From the NCBI GenBank assembly GCA_003993805.1, contig RSEF01000003.1, forward strand, positions 38,342,283-38,406,282: 64,000 bases of DNA, in the 5' to 3' direction. The position numbers and the translations under genes were made by a program. This stretch comes from Himantopus leucocephalus (Eukaryota > Chordata > Aves > Charadriiformes > Recurvirostridae). Shown one piece after another: positions 14,666 through 26,400 of the stretch (position 1 is the stretch's first letter; each line of letters opens with the position of its first letter). Below the pieces are notes generated by a model that was not told the origin of the DNA, did not search any database, and saw only the letters and a list, made by a program, of their open reading frames with translations.

Positions 14666-15252
14666 GTACTGTGGACACTGTTTCATTCACAGGCAAAATC
14701 TATGTTAGTTTTTTTTTTCCTTTTTTCCTAGGTAGCTGCAAGGGCCATCAAAGCAACAGGTAACATGTCTAAACAAGAAACTGGGAAATGGAAATAAATT
14801 AAAGGAGGATAAAAAAATATGATTGAGTTGAAAATGTTCTTAATAGTCCAGATTACAGAGTTAAAACAGTTTAAATAAGATACATCTATATTTTATTTTT
14901 ATGGAGGTGGTAGTCTTTTCTAAGTAAGAATAAATGCTGACATCAAAAATGCGTGACTGGGACTATTAAAAGGAAACCTGTTCAGCTTTGCTTTAGAATA
15001 CAGATATTTTGCAGCTGAGAGGCTTCTGAATCGGCAATTAAAAGAAAAGGATTGAACACATTTATTAGTAAATTACCATAACTAAGAAACCAGTAAGGTG
15101 AAAAGATAAACCCCTTGAGAGATGGATGTTAATGTTTTAATTTCTTACTCCTATTTCTTATTTGTGTTAGGTAAGTACATACGTACCAGGGGAGGTTTTG
15201 CCTTCATAGAATTAGTTACCTGTAATTATTAATGTGGAAAATTAGTATGTAT

Positions 15253-15520
15253 AGTTTAAAATTATATTTTACTATCTCAATTTTTTGTTAATGCCCGGTT
15301 GAACTATGTTGTCAGTACCTCGGTGGACCGGTCACAGGTGTTTCTTTTTCTCCTAATGTCACATGTAAGATTTGACTAAAGACACGNAGTTTAAAATTAT
15401 ATTTTACTATCTCAATTTTTTGTTAATGCCCAGTTGAACTATGTTGTCAGTACCTCGGTGGGCCGGTCACAGGTGTTTCTTTTTCTCCTAATGTCACACG
15501 TAAGATTTGACTAAAGACAC
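15253..15520. repeat. 133-bp direct duplication around a single N (probable assembly artefact)
   Basis: Positions 15253-15385 and 15388-15520 are the same 133 bp with three single-base differences (about 2%), separated by one G and the N at 15387. Equal copy length, immediate adjacency and the N at the junction indicate unmerged overlapping contig ends, possibly two alleles. Confidence 0.88.
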
Positions 15521-16791
15521 TTAATATCTTGAGGCATGCCTTGTGGTAAAGATAAGGGAAAGGCTGTTAGGAGGACATGGGAATTAGTGTTATGAAAAGT
15601 ACAGAAGAGTCATTTAATTTCAAAGCGGAATGGAAACAAATCTTTTCACGTACTTGGGAAAATGGAACATTAATTTGGAGCATTATTATTATTGAAATGT
15701 TTTCTTTTGGTTGAAAAAAGCCCCTGACTGCAAAGAAAGTGGCTGTCTATGTTCTGTGATAATGCACTGCCAAGGGATGCAAGAGAGTTTTTTCCAAGTC
15801 AGTTCAGAGCAGTTTGAGTTTTGCTGTAGTGAATCACTCTGAGCTGGGAAAATTGTAAACTTAAATCTGTGGTTCCCAAATCCTAGGCAAATTCCCTTCC
15901 AGATGAATTCATATTCTTCCAGATGAAATTGTCATCAAACCCACTAGTGTTTCCATGAGATGAAATTTGATTAAAAGTGCTTTGTTTAGTCTTATTAAGA
16001 GGTTGTGTATTGCCACATGGCTTGATAGCTTCAGCATCCCAATATATTTTAAAATAGATAAAATCCTGTGGTCCTTCCCTGCACCACCTTGCCAGCAGCT
16101 TTGGGAGTATGCCCAGTGATCTCACAAGAAATGAAATGAATGCTTTCTCCCAGTGTGCATTACTGGGGTCATGTGGAGATTAACCACAGATATTATATTA
16201 GTCCAGAAGGCATATCAAAAGAGTCAGGGTCCTGTTGATAGCTCTGTTAAGAGTTTGGTGCAGGACTCTGACCCTCAGCAACATCATCTATTTTGCCAAC
16301 ACTTGTTGGGATTTTGAGTTGCTGAATCAGGCAGACAAGGAAAGCAAATAAAGGCAGACAGGAGCTGGATAAACCAAAAATTCTTATTCCAGCGTAATGA
16401 TGCCAGAATTGTTCTTGCAATGGGTGGTTCCCACAGGGGGAGAACTGTCAGCCCCATGTCTGCTATGGGACTGATGTTGGCTGAGCAAAGTTAGTTGTTT
16501 CACAGCTAATGAAACGTGCGACTCAAAAGCATATAGTGCATGTTGTTGATGTTGTTCTGAACAGTCTCCTTCAAAAAAGAAGGAAGGGCACGTCTGTGTC
16601 AGGAGATCCACCCGTGTGCGTGTCTTTTGGGGGTGGCAGCAACTCCCCAGTGAGCTGTGCTGCTTTAGCTGTCACACGCCATAAGAACAGAGGTTGAACC
16701 AGAACATGCAGAGGCAATGGCTGGATCTCTTTTTTTCAACTCTATACACCAAGTACTTTGGTTTTGGGACATAGTATACTCCATTGTCTAC

Positions 16792-16878
16792 CTGATACGG
16801 ATACAGGTTGATTGCTGGCCCCTTTGAGCTGCGGTTCCACTGATGGTCAGGGTAACCGATAAGGTTGGTGCCCTGAAA
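16792..16878 (-). other. Candidate minus-strand exon of unknown gene inside the SMYD3 intron
   Basis: On the minus strand an 80-codon open frame (16672-16914) contains a segment with splice-like borders. A pyrimidine-rich tract ending in TTCTGCTCAG lies just before 16878, and CAG followed by GTAGAC lies at 16792/16791. The segment is 87 nt, exactly 29 codons (phase 0 at both ends), and starts FQGTNLIGYPDHQWNRSS, ending INLYPYQ. The frame stays open past the donor for about 40 more codons (DNGVYYVPKPKYLVYRVEKK and on) to a TGA at 16672-16674. The local G+C content is higher than around it. I do not recognise the protein. It could be an exon of a nested antisense gene, a degraded pseudogene, or chance; nothing else in the window pairs with it convincingly. 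Confidence 0.3.
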
Positions 16879-17301
16879 CTGAGCAGAAGCAGCAGAAATA
16901 AAACACAGTCCCAAGCTGCTAACCTTTTGCTCTGAACTGTCCAGGTTGCCTTGTTCCCCGCTTGCCTGCTTTGCCCTCTGCCCTGACTCAGGCCTCTTGG
17001 AGAGTCACTGGGAGGCCATCAACTCTCCCCCGCCCCGAGTGCACAGAAGGCAGAAACACGTGAAGAGATCCAGGCATGGCTCCTATTGGCAATGAATATA
17101 AATCTTCTAAGCATTAATTTTCCTCCCCTAACCAAGAGCAGCTGATTTACCAGGGATTTTATTTGTTTCGTAACGTAATTGCTTGATACTTCAGATGTAA
17201 TCATGTTAGCCACTTCTAAATGATTAAAGGGGAATGGCAGCGGAGGCTCCTCTGTAAAGTTCTTTCTCTCCCTCTTTCTCCCCCTCTACCACCCCTTACA
17301 G

Positions 17302-17404
17302 CATGTCTTTACTGAACCACAGCTGTGACCCAAACTGCGTGATCGTTTTTGAAGGATACCAGCTTTTACTTCGCTCTGTCCGAGAGATCCAGACTGGTGA
17401 AGAG
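17302..17404 (+). CDS. SMYD3: SMYD3 coding exon, SET domain NHSCDPNC core (about human residues 200-234)
   Basis: This 103-nt exon starts with the last base of a split serine codon and then encodes 34 residues: MSLLNHSCDPNC at the N-terminal end and LLLRSVREIQTGEE at the C-terminal end. NHSCDPNC is the SET signature: Asn205 and His206 of human SMYD3 contact S-adenosylmethionine, and Cys208 is a ligand of the post-SET zinc. The exon ends in phase 0 at GAAGAG, followed by donor GTAATT at 17405. In human the protein continues directly with LTICYLDML, which contains catalytic Tyr239; that sequence is not attached here and was not found downstream. All visible SET residues are intact, so nothing suggests a pseudogene. 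Confidence 0.97.
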
Positions 17405-20400
17405 GTAATTAACTTGTCCTCCCTTCCATCACAGACACCTGCAACAATGACATCTCCCTAAATAAATTCCAGACTGCAGGGCCACCAGCTTAATATTTTG
17501 ATGATATATTGATGCCACTTTCTAGCACATAGCTATCAGGGGGAAAATGATAAATAGAATCATCTCTTCACACTGCCTGGGCCCCATAATCATTACTTCT
17601 CATAAATCACTAGCAGTCTTGATAAATTCTTGTTCTTTCTTTCCTCCTCTAGGCACTTCATTTTGTTTGTATTTGAACGTCTTTACCCTGATGGAAACAC
17701 TTACAAAATTTCTGGGTGGAATGCAGTGTTCACTAAGTCATTGCAACAATAAGCGTTTGTCAGCCTGTAACCAGACTGTTGTAGTAAACCTTTCATTGAC
17801 AGTGAAAGTAGCAAGATGAGGTTTGTTTTCTTGCCCATTTCACTAGAAAAGACTTCAAAATATCCCCTTCAAGAGATTTCTGGTTTGATCTAAGGTATTC
17901 TCAGCTTTGTTTTTATGACAGCATTTGTATTACTTTGAAAATAATCATTTGCGGCTAGGAAAGCATTTCAAATTAAATGTTTTTTATAGCAATACAATAT
18001 TGAATTTGCTTCGTAAGGCCTGCAAAGACGTGTGTATATATGTAACCTTACATGCAGCAATGACCTATGCAGTCCTAGCTGTTGGTCATTTCAAAATCAT
18101 GACCTAATGTAAATACGGTTCACGCTCGTGCTTCAAACTCTGGGAAGATCAAGGGCGTATGTATCCTAATTTAGAAGTAATATCTCTTTTTCTCCCTATG
18201 ACATGTTTCCTTTTTTAATGTATCCTTTCTCTAAGATAATAGTCTATCAAAATATGTGAATGGTAAAATATTGTGGAGAACCAACAGAAATGCTTTTGCA
18301 TAGTTACCTTTTTGACAAGAGAAATCTTGTGGGATGCAATATACTTTTTTGGAGCTACTAAGTATAGACATCATTCTGTCTGGCATTCTTGTTCAAGCCA
18401 AATTATACTCACTTTTCTCGCATTTCATCCCTATACCATAATCTTCCTCTTGGCTTCCCAGTTCACCAAGATGAGTTATTTATTTAAAAATGCAGGAGAT
18501 TTTAATGTCTTCCCAGGATGCATTTGCGTTAATTATTCTGAAGCTATCTTATTTTTATGTACATTAATATATTTTTCCAGATAGATTTCATAAAGCAATT
18601 CTTTGTAACAAGCAGCTTTTACAGAATGGGAGAGGCCCTTGGGTGGCCCTGGATGGTTCTGGAGTGACAAGTGAAGTAAAATTCTCTTGCAGGCATGAGC
18701 ACCATGCAGACTGTGCTACGACTGTGAAGCTGTGACCCGTACTTTAGACTTAGTGTTAGTGGTCTGTAACACACAGACATCTCTAGGTTAAAATCAGTGG
18801 TGAAACAGATATGATGTAAGTTAAAAGTAGTTTGTAAGGCAATCAGGAAACAAGTATAAGTTATAAAGCAGGGTGGCTAGGACCAGTTTGTTTGCAGTGA
18901 CTTTGGCAGTTGTGTGAATATGAGCTTTAAAATGACTGCACCTTACGTGGGCATGTTATATTTTCTAAAAAAATTTTCCTCCAATGAGGCAGTAAAATAA
19001 AGTCAGAATTTTCCAAAGAGCTCAAGTTTTGGTTTCTTTGCTGCAACTATTGCTTCTGGGTTTGGTACTGAAAGGAAAACTTGCCTTAAGGAACATGTAA
19101 GATTTTATATGTATGCATATATAGACACTGTATTAAAGTAGGTACCGTCTTGACTTACCTGCAAATAAAAGTCTCAGTCTGAGGTATGTGCTTCTTTAAA
19201 TAAGGATTTGTCTAAAGAAGAAAACAGGTATAAGTGACAAAGTCAAGATACAAAGTGAGTATTAGTTTGGATCTGTTATGGGAAGAGGAAGGAAAAGAAA
19301 GTCATTATGAGGGTGTGTACAAGTCAGCAGTTTAATATTATTTTCAACACCCAATTACTTTTCCTCTTACACAACTGCTACCGCTTTTCATTTTGTGTTC
19401 TGCATGGCAGCTTTAGTATAACTTCTTTCCACACTGCCTTACTGCTTGCCTGCAGCAGAGTGAGCTCAGTTTTCTTAATAGCTACGTATTGAATTTACAC
19501 ACCTATGTACATGAAACTACGTTACCTGTTATGAGCTGAGTTTCTGCTTACATTACTGAGGTCATGATCTGAGCTAATGGGAGAGAAAATACCTGTTAGG
19601 GAGGAATCTGACTGGGTTTTCTGAATAAATCAAGTGTGGTGGTAAGATGAACATTGTTTCAAGTCATGAGGCAACAAGAAAACTTAAATAATTATAAGCA
19701 GCAGAAAACTTGCCTTATACTGTTCAGACTTACACTAGATGTAGTCAGAATGAGATCCCCTATGTAATAATTAATAGAAAGCAAATAAGCACTAAGATTT
19801 ATGAGAAATGAGAAGCTAAGTAGCAAGTCAAGCTCAGATTAGTAGAAGATGACTGTGGCTTTACTATCCATACAGGAAGAAACTTGATAGGGCTTCTGGA
19901 CCCTTGCCAGGAAAATATCAACCACAGCAGTATAATCTGTTCACTAGGCCAGTGAGAAGTAAAAAAATTTTTGCACATTTGCAGTGCTTTCCATCAGAGG
20001 ACACTACATCAATTTACTCATGTTAAGGAGTTGTTGACCACCTATAATCACAGGGAAATCAGAGGCATGGGGAGTTGAGGTGATGGACCATTGTGGTCAT
20101 CTCACAATTATGTAAAGAGGGAGGCAGCAGTAGACCTGATTTGGGTTGTAAAGCAGAAGAAGAGATATTAGATTGGCTGTAGCTGCTGCAGTGTGATGCA
20201 GATTTATTCAGGAATAACATTTATGTCCCAACCACTCTTCAGAGTTCTCATGCTATGCACAGTAATTATGTTTATCAAGTCAGTGATAAAAAGCATGCAA
20301 GATTATGAGAACCTCAGAAAGTTTTTATGTCCTGATAGAAGTTTTTTCAGTTCAGTTTTAGTCTCATGTCTAGGCGGATTTTTTGGCTTTGCATGTTTTT

Positions 20401-23400
20401 AACAGGAAGGCATGTGGCATTTAGTGTTTTTTAATTGAATTTTGGGTTGGGCTTTGAAATTTGTTCAAATCCTAAGGCCAAAATGTATCTCAGGCAGAAG
20501 AAAATTAGGACTCCTGAGACAGAAAATGTTTGCCTAAATCCTTATAGAATGAAAATGCTAAATTTCATGGTGCTGTATATTTGAAAAACTAATCACTTCT
20601 AAAATCATACTCAAAAATTCTAGCCATCTAGGCCTTTTTTGTGACAGTGTTGCCAGTCCTGAAGCACTAAGAAAACATAAGTCATTAATGTTACTTTTTT
20701 GCAGGCATGGAAAAAAGGGATTCATTCATGTATAATTGCATGGTTTCCCAAGTTGAAGCTTTAAGAAAACAAAGTGTATTGCAGGAATCATAATAAAATG
20801 TTGAGAGCTAGCAAGATGGACAATTTTGCTTTAAATTTTGCTTTAGAAACCAAAAGTTCAGGTTTATCTTTAGGTATATTTCATACTAATGTGGTTCTAT
20901 GGAATTGCATGCTCTTTGAGGGCAGAAAGTTACCATTTTAAACAAAAACACATTATGTTCCCATTGGCTTTGGCCAATGAATGCTTTAGTTGGAGTTCAA
21001 AATAAAAGCTTTCACTTCTATCAGTATATAACCTATTTGTCTATTTAAAAAAAATTAATAATCCTCTTTAAATGTAGAATTTTTAAAGTGAAAATTTGGC
21101 TCCGTGTGGTGGCTTGACCCTGGCTGGACACCAGGTGCCCACCAAAACCGCTCTAGCACTCCCTTCCTCAGCTGGACAGGGGAGAGAAAATATAATGAAA
21201 GGCTCATGGGTCAAGATTAGGACAGGGAGGTCACTCACCAATTACCGTGATGGGCAAAACAGAGTTCACTTGGGGAAATCAGTTTAATTTGTTACCAATC
21301 AAATCAGAGTAGGATAATGAGAANNNNNNNNNNNNNNNNNNNNNNNNNNNNNNNNNNNNNNNNNNNNNNNNNNNNNNNNNNNNNNNNNNNNNNNNNNNNN
21401 NNNNNNNNNNNNNNNNNNNNNNNCAGAAGCCACCCTTTTAGCCCCCTCACTACCACAACCTTGCCACGCAAACCCAATGCAACCATCTAAAGATTGTTTT
21501 GACAACACACATAAACATTAAATGACTGTAATCATCAGTTATATATAATGCTTACCAAATAGTTTCAGAGTGTGTCCGTAATAACACTGTTTCTACAGTA
21601 GCCAGCGTTTTCATGAATGAATTGGAAGTAATTGCAAAATCATTGGCAGTAAAATTCATGGATGACAAAGACTGAGAGAATAATAAATATTTATGAGGAC
21701 AGGTAAATAATACAGAGTAACTGGAATAGCTTGGTAAATTAGACTTATTGAAATATAATGTGCCACCACTGCAAAGGTAGAACACATGTTCCACATCTGA
21801 AATGGGGATCTACAGCTATGATTTATTTCACCAAATCTCAGACAGCTACAGCGTAAATGTCAGCATCTGAGCTAGTTACTCTAGACTTCCTTTATGGATA
21901 AAATGGAGAAAAATGGACACACTTTGACTCTTATTCATCTGATGTATTTTAGGAGCCTGCTTTAGGATAATACAAATTGCACCCTGAGAGTGCCTGTTTT
22001 TCTCTGTCAAATAGAAGCGTAGCCCAAATGTCTACATTTGGTCAGATGAATCTCAGCATGGGTATCTGAATAGAAATTGAAAACATTGTGTTCTCCTCTG
22101 GCAAAGGCGGCTAATGTGACCCTGGAATCTGTAAGCAGGGGAGTCAGTAGGAAGAGGGATGTCATTTTACTTCAATATAAAACATTTATGAGATTGGCTC
22201 TCTAACATACAATATACAAATGCAGTGATCTTTGAAAAGGCTGTTTAAAAATGTATATGTCTGAAAAAAAATCATAGAAATAGCTGAAGTGGGATTGCAG
22301 TGTATAAGAGTGGAGTGTGAGTCTGACAGAAATGCAATTACTATTTTTGGTGTGCAGAATTGTGATCCTGACAGATACCGGACTTGCAACTGGAGAGGTT
22401 GAGAACTGTTGCTCCTCTCTTACCTTATACTTTAAGACTTAATTAAATACAAGATGTTATTGGGATAAACTTATCTTAGTCCTATTGAATTTTATTAAAT
22501 TAAACTGACTTCTTAGAATGGACTTGCCGATCTTATTTTTCTCTTTATTAAAAGTACCTCATTTTAATAAATTTCCCACAGTTGTTTTTGATGCCTCTCT
22601 TTAAATTTCTGAGTAAATATTGTAATGTTGTAACTAAGTTGGATATAAGGGAAGGTTGCTCATACTACCATGTGAAGGTTTTTTGCACTAATTGTATGCA
22701 GGGTCTGAGGAAACCTTCATCTTTATTTGAATGCCTAAGCAGAGCACTTAAACATGAATGGTGTGAATGACTGTTAAATTTTTCAATACCTATACAATTT
22801 AGAGTATTAGTAGTCTGTGCAGTTCCTATGCACTTCCAGACACCAGAGTCAGTAATCCATGACGAGCTGATATCGATTATGTGAGGTAATGTAGCCTGCC
22901 TAATACTGAGCAATATACTGCACAGCTGCAATACGGCATCCAGCTGCAATGTGTCTTATTTTACTGTCAGAATTCAAAAATAAAAAGTACAAATTCAGTT
23001 TGCTCAGAAGTCAGGTTCACCACCTCCCAATAGGCTCACAGGGAACACAATATTGTTTTTGTCTGCAGACAGAGTAGCTTTGGAATTGCCGTGTGTCCCA
23101 TTCACCATCTTCAGAGCTGTATGCCAGAAAACACAAGGTCTTCTCTTCTGACAGCTCAGCTTCTGGTCATGACAGCCTTATGTGTGTTGGAAAGGATTGT
23201 GGAACTGGCATTTATGGAGCTGGCATTATTTTTCATGGGCCAGGGGAGGGGAGCTTTTGAAACTTCAGAAATCACATGTAAATCTTGAATCATGACACGG
23301 CTGTGTGCTGATCGTTTCACACACTCATAGTTCTTAATAAAGTACATTCACAAGAGCGAAGGTGAGTGAAATACTCAACTGAATCTGCAGGCTTCTATAA

Positions 23401-26400
23401 ACCACAGCCCTCATAATAAGACATGAGGGGTCTTTGATTCTGAATTTAAACTTCATCCAGTATACGGATATAAATCCAGCCCAGATTCCAGTGTGGAGTC
23501 AAACTCTAGTACCACACAGTATTGCTTCACAATAGCCTGTGCTTCCCTGTGAGTATACATTTTTCTTCAGCTATACAGTCCTCTACGGCAAACTGCTGTC
23601 CCATCACAAATCTGTAGCTTCAAAGTTGAGCACACATTATCTATGGAAATGAGAAAGACTGTTTTGAAAGAGAATGAGAAAGAATGTTTTATAAGAGATG
23701 ACCTCAGATGTTTTGGTAAACTGCGCAAGTGTTCTTTCTCTTGCTGTGCCTGTAGCTGCATGCACCTGTGATTGCCCGGCAGGCTCTCCTGCCCTGTTTG
23801 CTCTGAAGCACTCAAGTCACAAATTCAGTTTAGCTGCAGTATAGAAACTTACATATCACATTTTCTCACCGACATTTTTCTTCATCTTACTAAAAGTGAA
23901 GCTTCAGAAGATCTGCAGTATCTTCTGCTCGTTTAATGCTTTCCTTTTGCTGCCAAGTATAAAACAATGAGTTACTGAGTTTACTAGAAACACATTCAGT
24001 AGTTGCTGCACTTTTAAATAGAATCAGAACTAGAAAATTGTTGTTTATGCTTTCAGAGCTTAATGTATGAGATCTGTTTTAAAATGTCATGCCCTAATTT
24101 AAATGTCTGAGGTCTTCTGACACCTTCAAACAAAACCTAAGAAAACCTCTTTTGATTTGAACCCATCAAGTTGATGAGAATTGTTCTGTCAGATGCACAT
24201 CTCTAGTTGCCACTTAAATTTTTAGAAATTAAGCAAATAGTAAGCCACGGTCAGCAATTTATGTGAAACGTTCAGATATTTGAGGTATCTGTAGCTTTTA
24301 AAGTGTTAAAATATTACAGTCCGGAAAACTTCCTTTTTAGAGATATTTTTCAAGCTTCCACAAAAAGAGAAGAAGAACAGAATTATATTCTGCTGTCTCA
24401 CAGGATCTATAGTCATAGATTTTGTGTCCAGAAGTAACTGTTATGATTATTTAATGTGATTTTTCTGTCTTGCAAAAATATCATACCCAATAGTATTTCA
24501 TATTAAGCCCCTGATTTCAGTTTGAACCATAGTTTATAGGCTTTTACCATTGTAAAACTGACATTTGCTGGTGCTTACCTTACACTCTTGTATTCCTTTT
24601 GTGTATTTAGAAGACAAGATCCTGATCATGGAAAACTGTAGAGCTTGTTTTTTACTCCTCTCAGGGCAGCCTGGCACCCCAATACCCCCTACAAAGCTTT
24701 GCTCATTTCTGCCTATGTGGGACTGGATACTTGATTACTGGAAATAGGCACATAATGAAGATGCCCTTAGACCTACTTCTTGTAGGGGGAAGGCTGGGAA
24801 GAAGAAAAAGAGGTGTAGGAGTTACTTACTGTTTGGAGTTTCCTGTCCCCACTTCTTCCTTCTGTGGAGGGAGGCAGGGGGTGCTTCACAGTTCCTCTCC
24901 GTGGCCAATCTCTGGCTTGTTTCTCTACCTCCGTCTGTGAGAAGGAGAAAGAAAACTTTGTAGAGAGGACAGAAAATGTGTGTCCTATTTCTATCCTGTA
25001 GCCTAAGTATGAAAGGAGGACTAGCCCTTAATCAACCTTTTCAATGTTCAGGAGATCTTCAGAGGTGCAGCACGTTATAGATGAGCAATGTTGGGGCTGT
25101 GGGAGTACATTTGGGCAGAGGGGGCAATGACACTGACTGGTTGGCATATGCTTGTTTTGGTAGCAGAGATACCTTCTCTCAGAGAACATGCTGTCCTTGT
25201 GGGAATCTTTTAACATGCAGGATTTTAAATGTTGGGATAGCAAAGAACAGTGACTGCTAACATTGCTTGTAAAAACAGGGGCGCTTGAAATGAATAGGTA
25301 GGGAGTGCTTTTAGGAAGTATAAGAAACAGAAGAGTAGTCAGGGGAAGAGGGGTGATGTAAAGTAACAGGAAGGAAAGAGAAACGTGTATCTGTACTTTG
25401 AAGATTATAGTCCTTTCTAAGGAGAGTTCAGTTAAGGATGGGATGTATTCAGGACACTAAAATAGCAGAAGACATGGGAAGAGAACTAATTCTTACAAGC
25501 AACGTGGGAGCAAAGGAATAGGAGGGAATGAGACAGGTGAACACTTTCAAATGCTCATTTCTGTGGTGGCTGATGTCTGTAATTGTTTCAGGCGATGGTG
25601 CTTTTATAATAAATCTTCCTGTCACTTAAAGCCAGAACCACAGAACTTTTTACATTTGATCACAATGCAAACAGATTATAATCCTCATCAGATACCCTCT
25701 GGTTTTCTTATTTCTCTCTCTTTTGTTACAGCTTTGCTGTAAGTGATTATAGCTTCATTTTAACAAGTGTCACTATTGGAACCTAAACTGTGGAAAACCG
25801 GGTAATATTTAAAGCAAATACTGACATTTAATGGTGTATTGTGTACCACAGACTATTTATATGAGTGTTTACAGGATGCACTGGGAAGAGCTGATCATGT
25901 CCATTCTCAGGCTCCTGAAACATTGATTGCAATGAGTATCTACAAATTTAAAAATCTGGAGAATAATTGGATATAAACCTGGAAGTATTCTGAAAGGTAA
26001 ACAAAAACTGATGTTCTGATCTACAAGCTGTAGAAATTATGATGTTCAGGCAAATATTTAAAAAAAAATTAATCTTGTTCTTGCATCCTTTTTACAGCAA
26101 AATTATTGTGGAATTTAGGGGAGGAAACATGGTTCTTTATGGCAGGAAAACTTTGCTTTACAGAATATTTTGCATTTGCCCCTTTTGAAGAGCCAAATAG
26201 ATTTCAAGGGTAAACTTTTGTCTGGTTGAATTATGTGGGTGAGCCTTTGTGTTTTATGTACCCTAACTAAATTCAAGAAGATGTGAAGCTACACAGTGTC
26301 CTTCTTTTGAGAGGTGTCAGGTGTGAACAGTTTAGCTTATAGCTTGTTTTACTAGAAGAACTGAATGTGACTGGAAATTGTTCCATCTAAAGGATTAGAA

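Larger units (their letters stand above)
14666..17301 (+). other. SMYD3: SMYD3 intron, phase 2, 2.6 kb
   Basis: A U2-type GT-AG intron: donor GTACTG at 14666; acceptor preceded by a long C/T-rich tract (about 17265-17299), ending ACAG at 17301. Its listed length is inflated by about 134 bp if the duplication at 15253-15520 is artefactual. The 3' part (about 16400-17100) is richer in G+C than the rest of the neighbourhood and contains a minus-strand exon-like segment, listed separately. Confidence 0.9.

Noticed and set aside
21299..21508. Open frames on the minus strand across 21324-21423.
   Set aside because: They consist mainly of undefined residues from the assembly gap.
23071..23133. Exon-like block between CTGCAG and AAG/GTCTTC with residues FRAVCQKTQ, recalling FRCQTQDK.
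   Set aside because: No other residue of the expected exon matches, the cysteine spacing is wrong and the length is too short.
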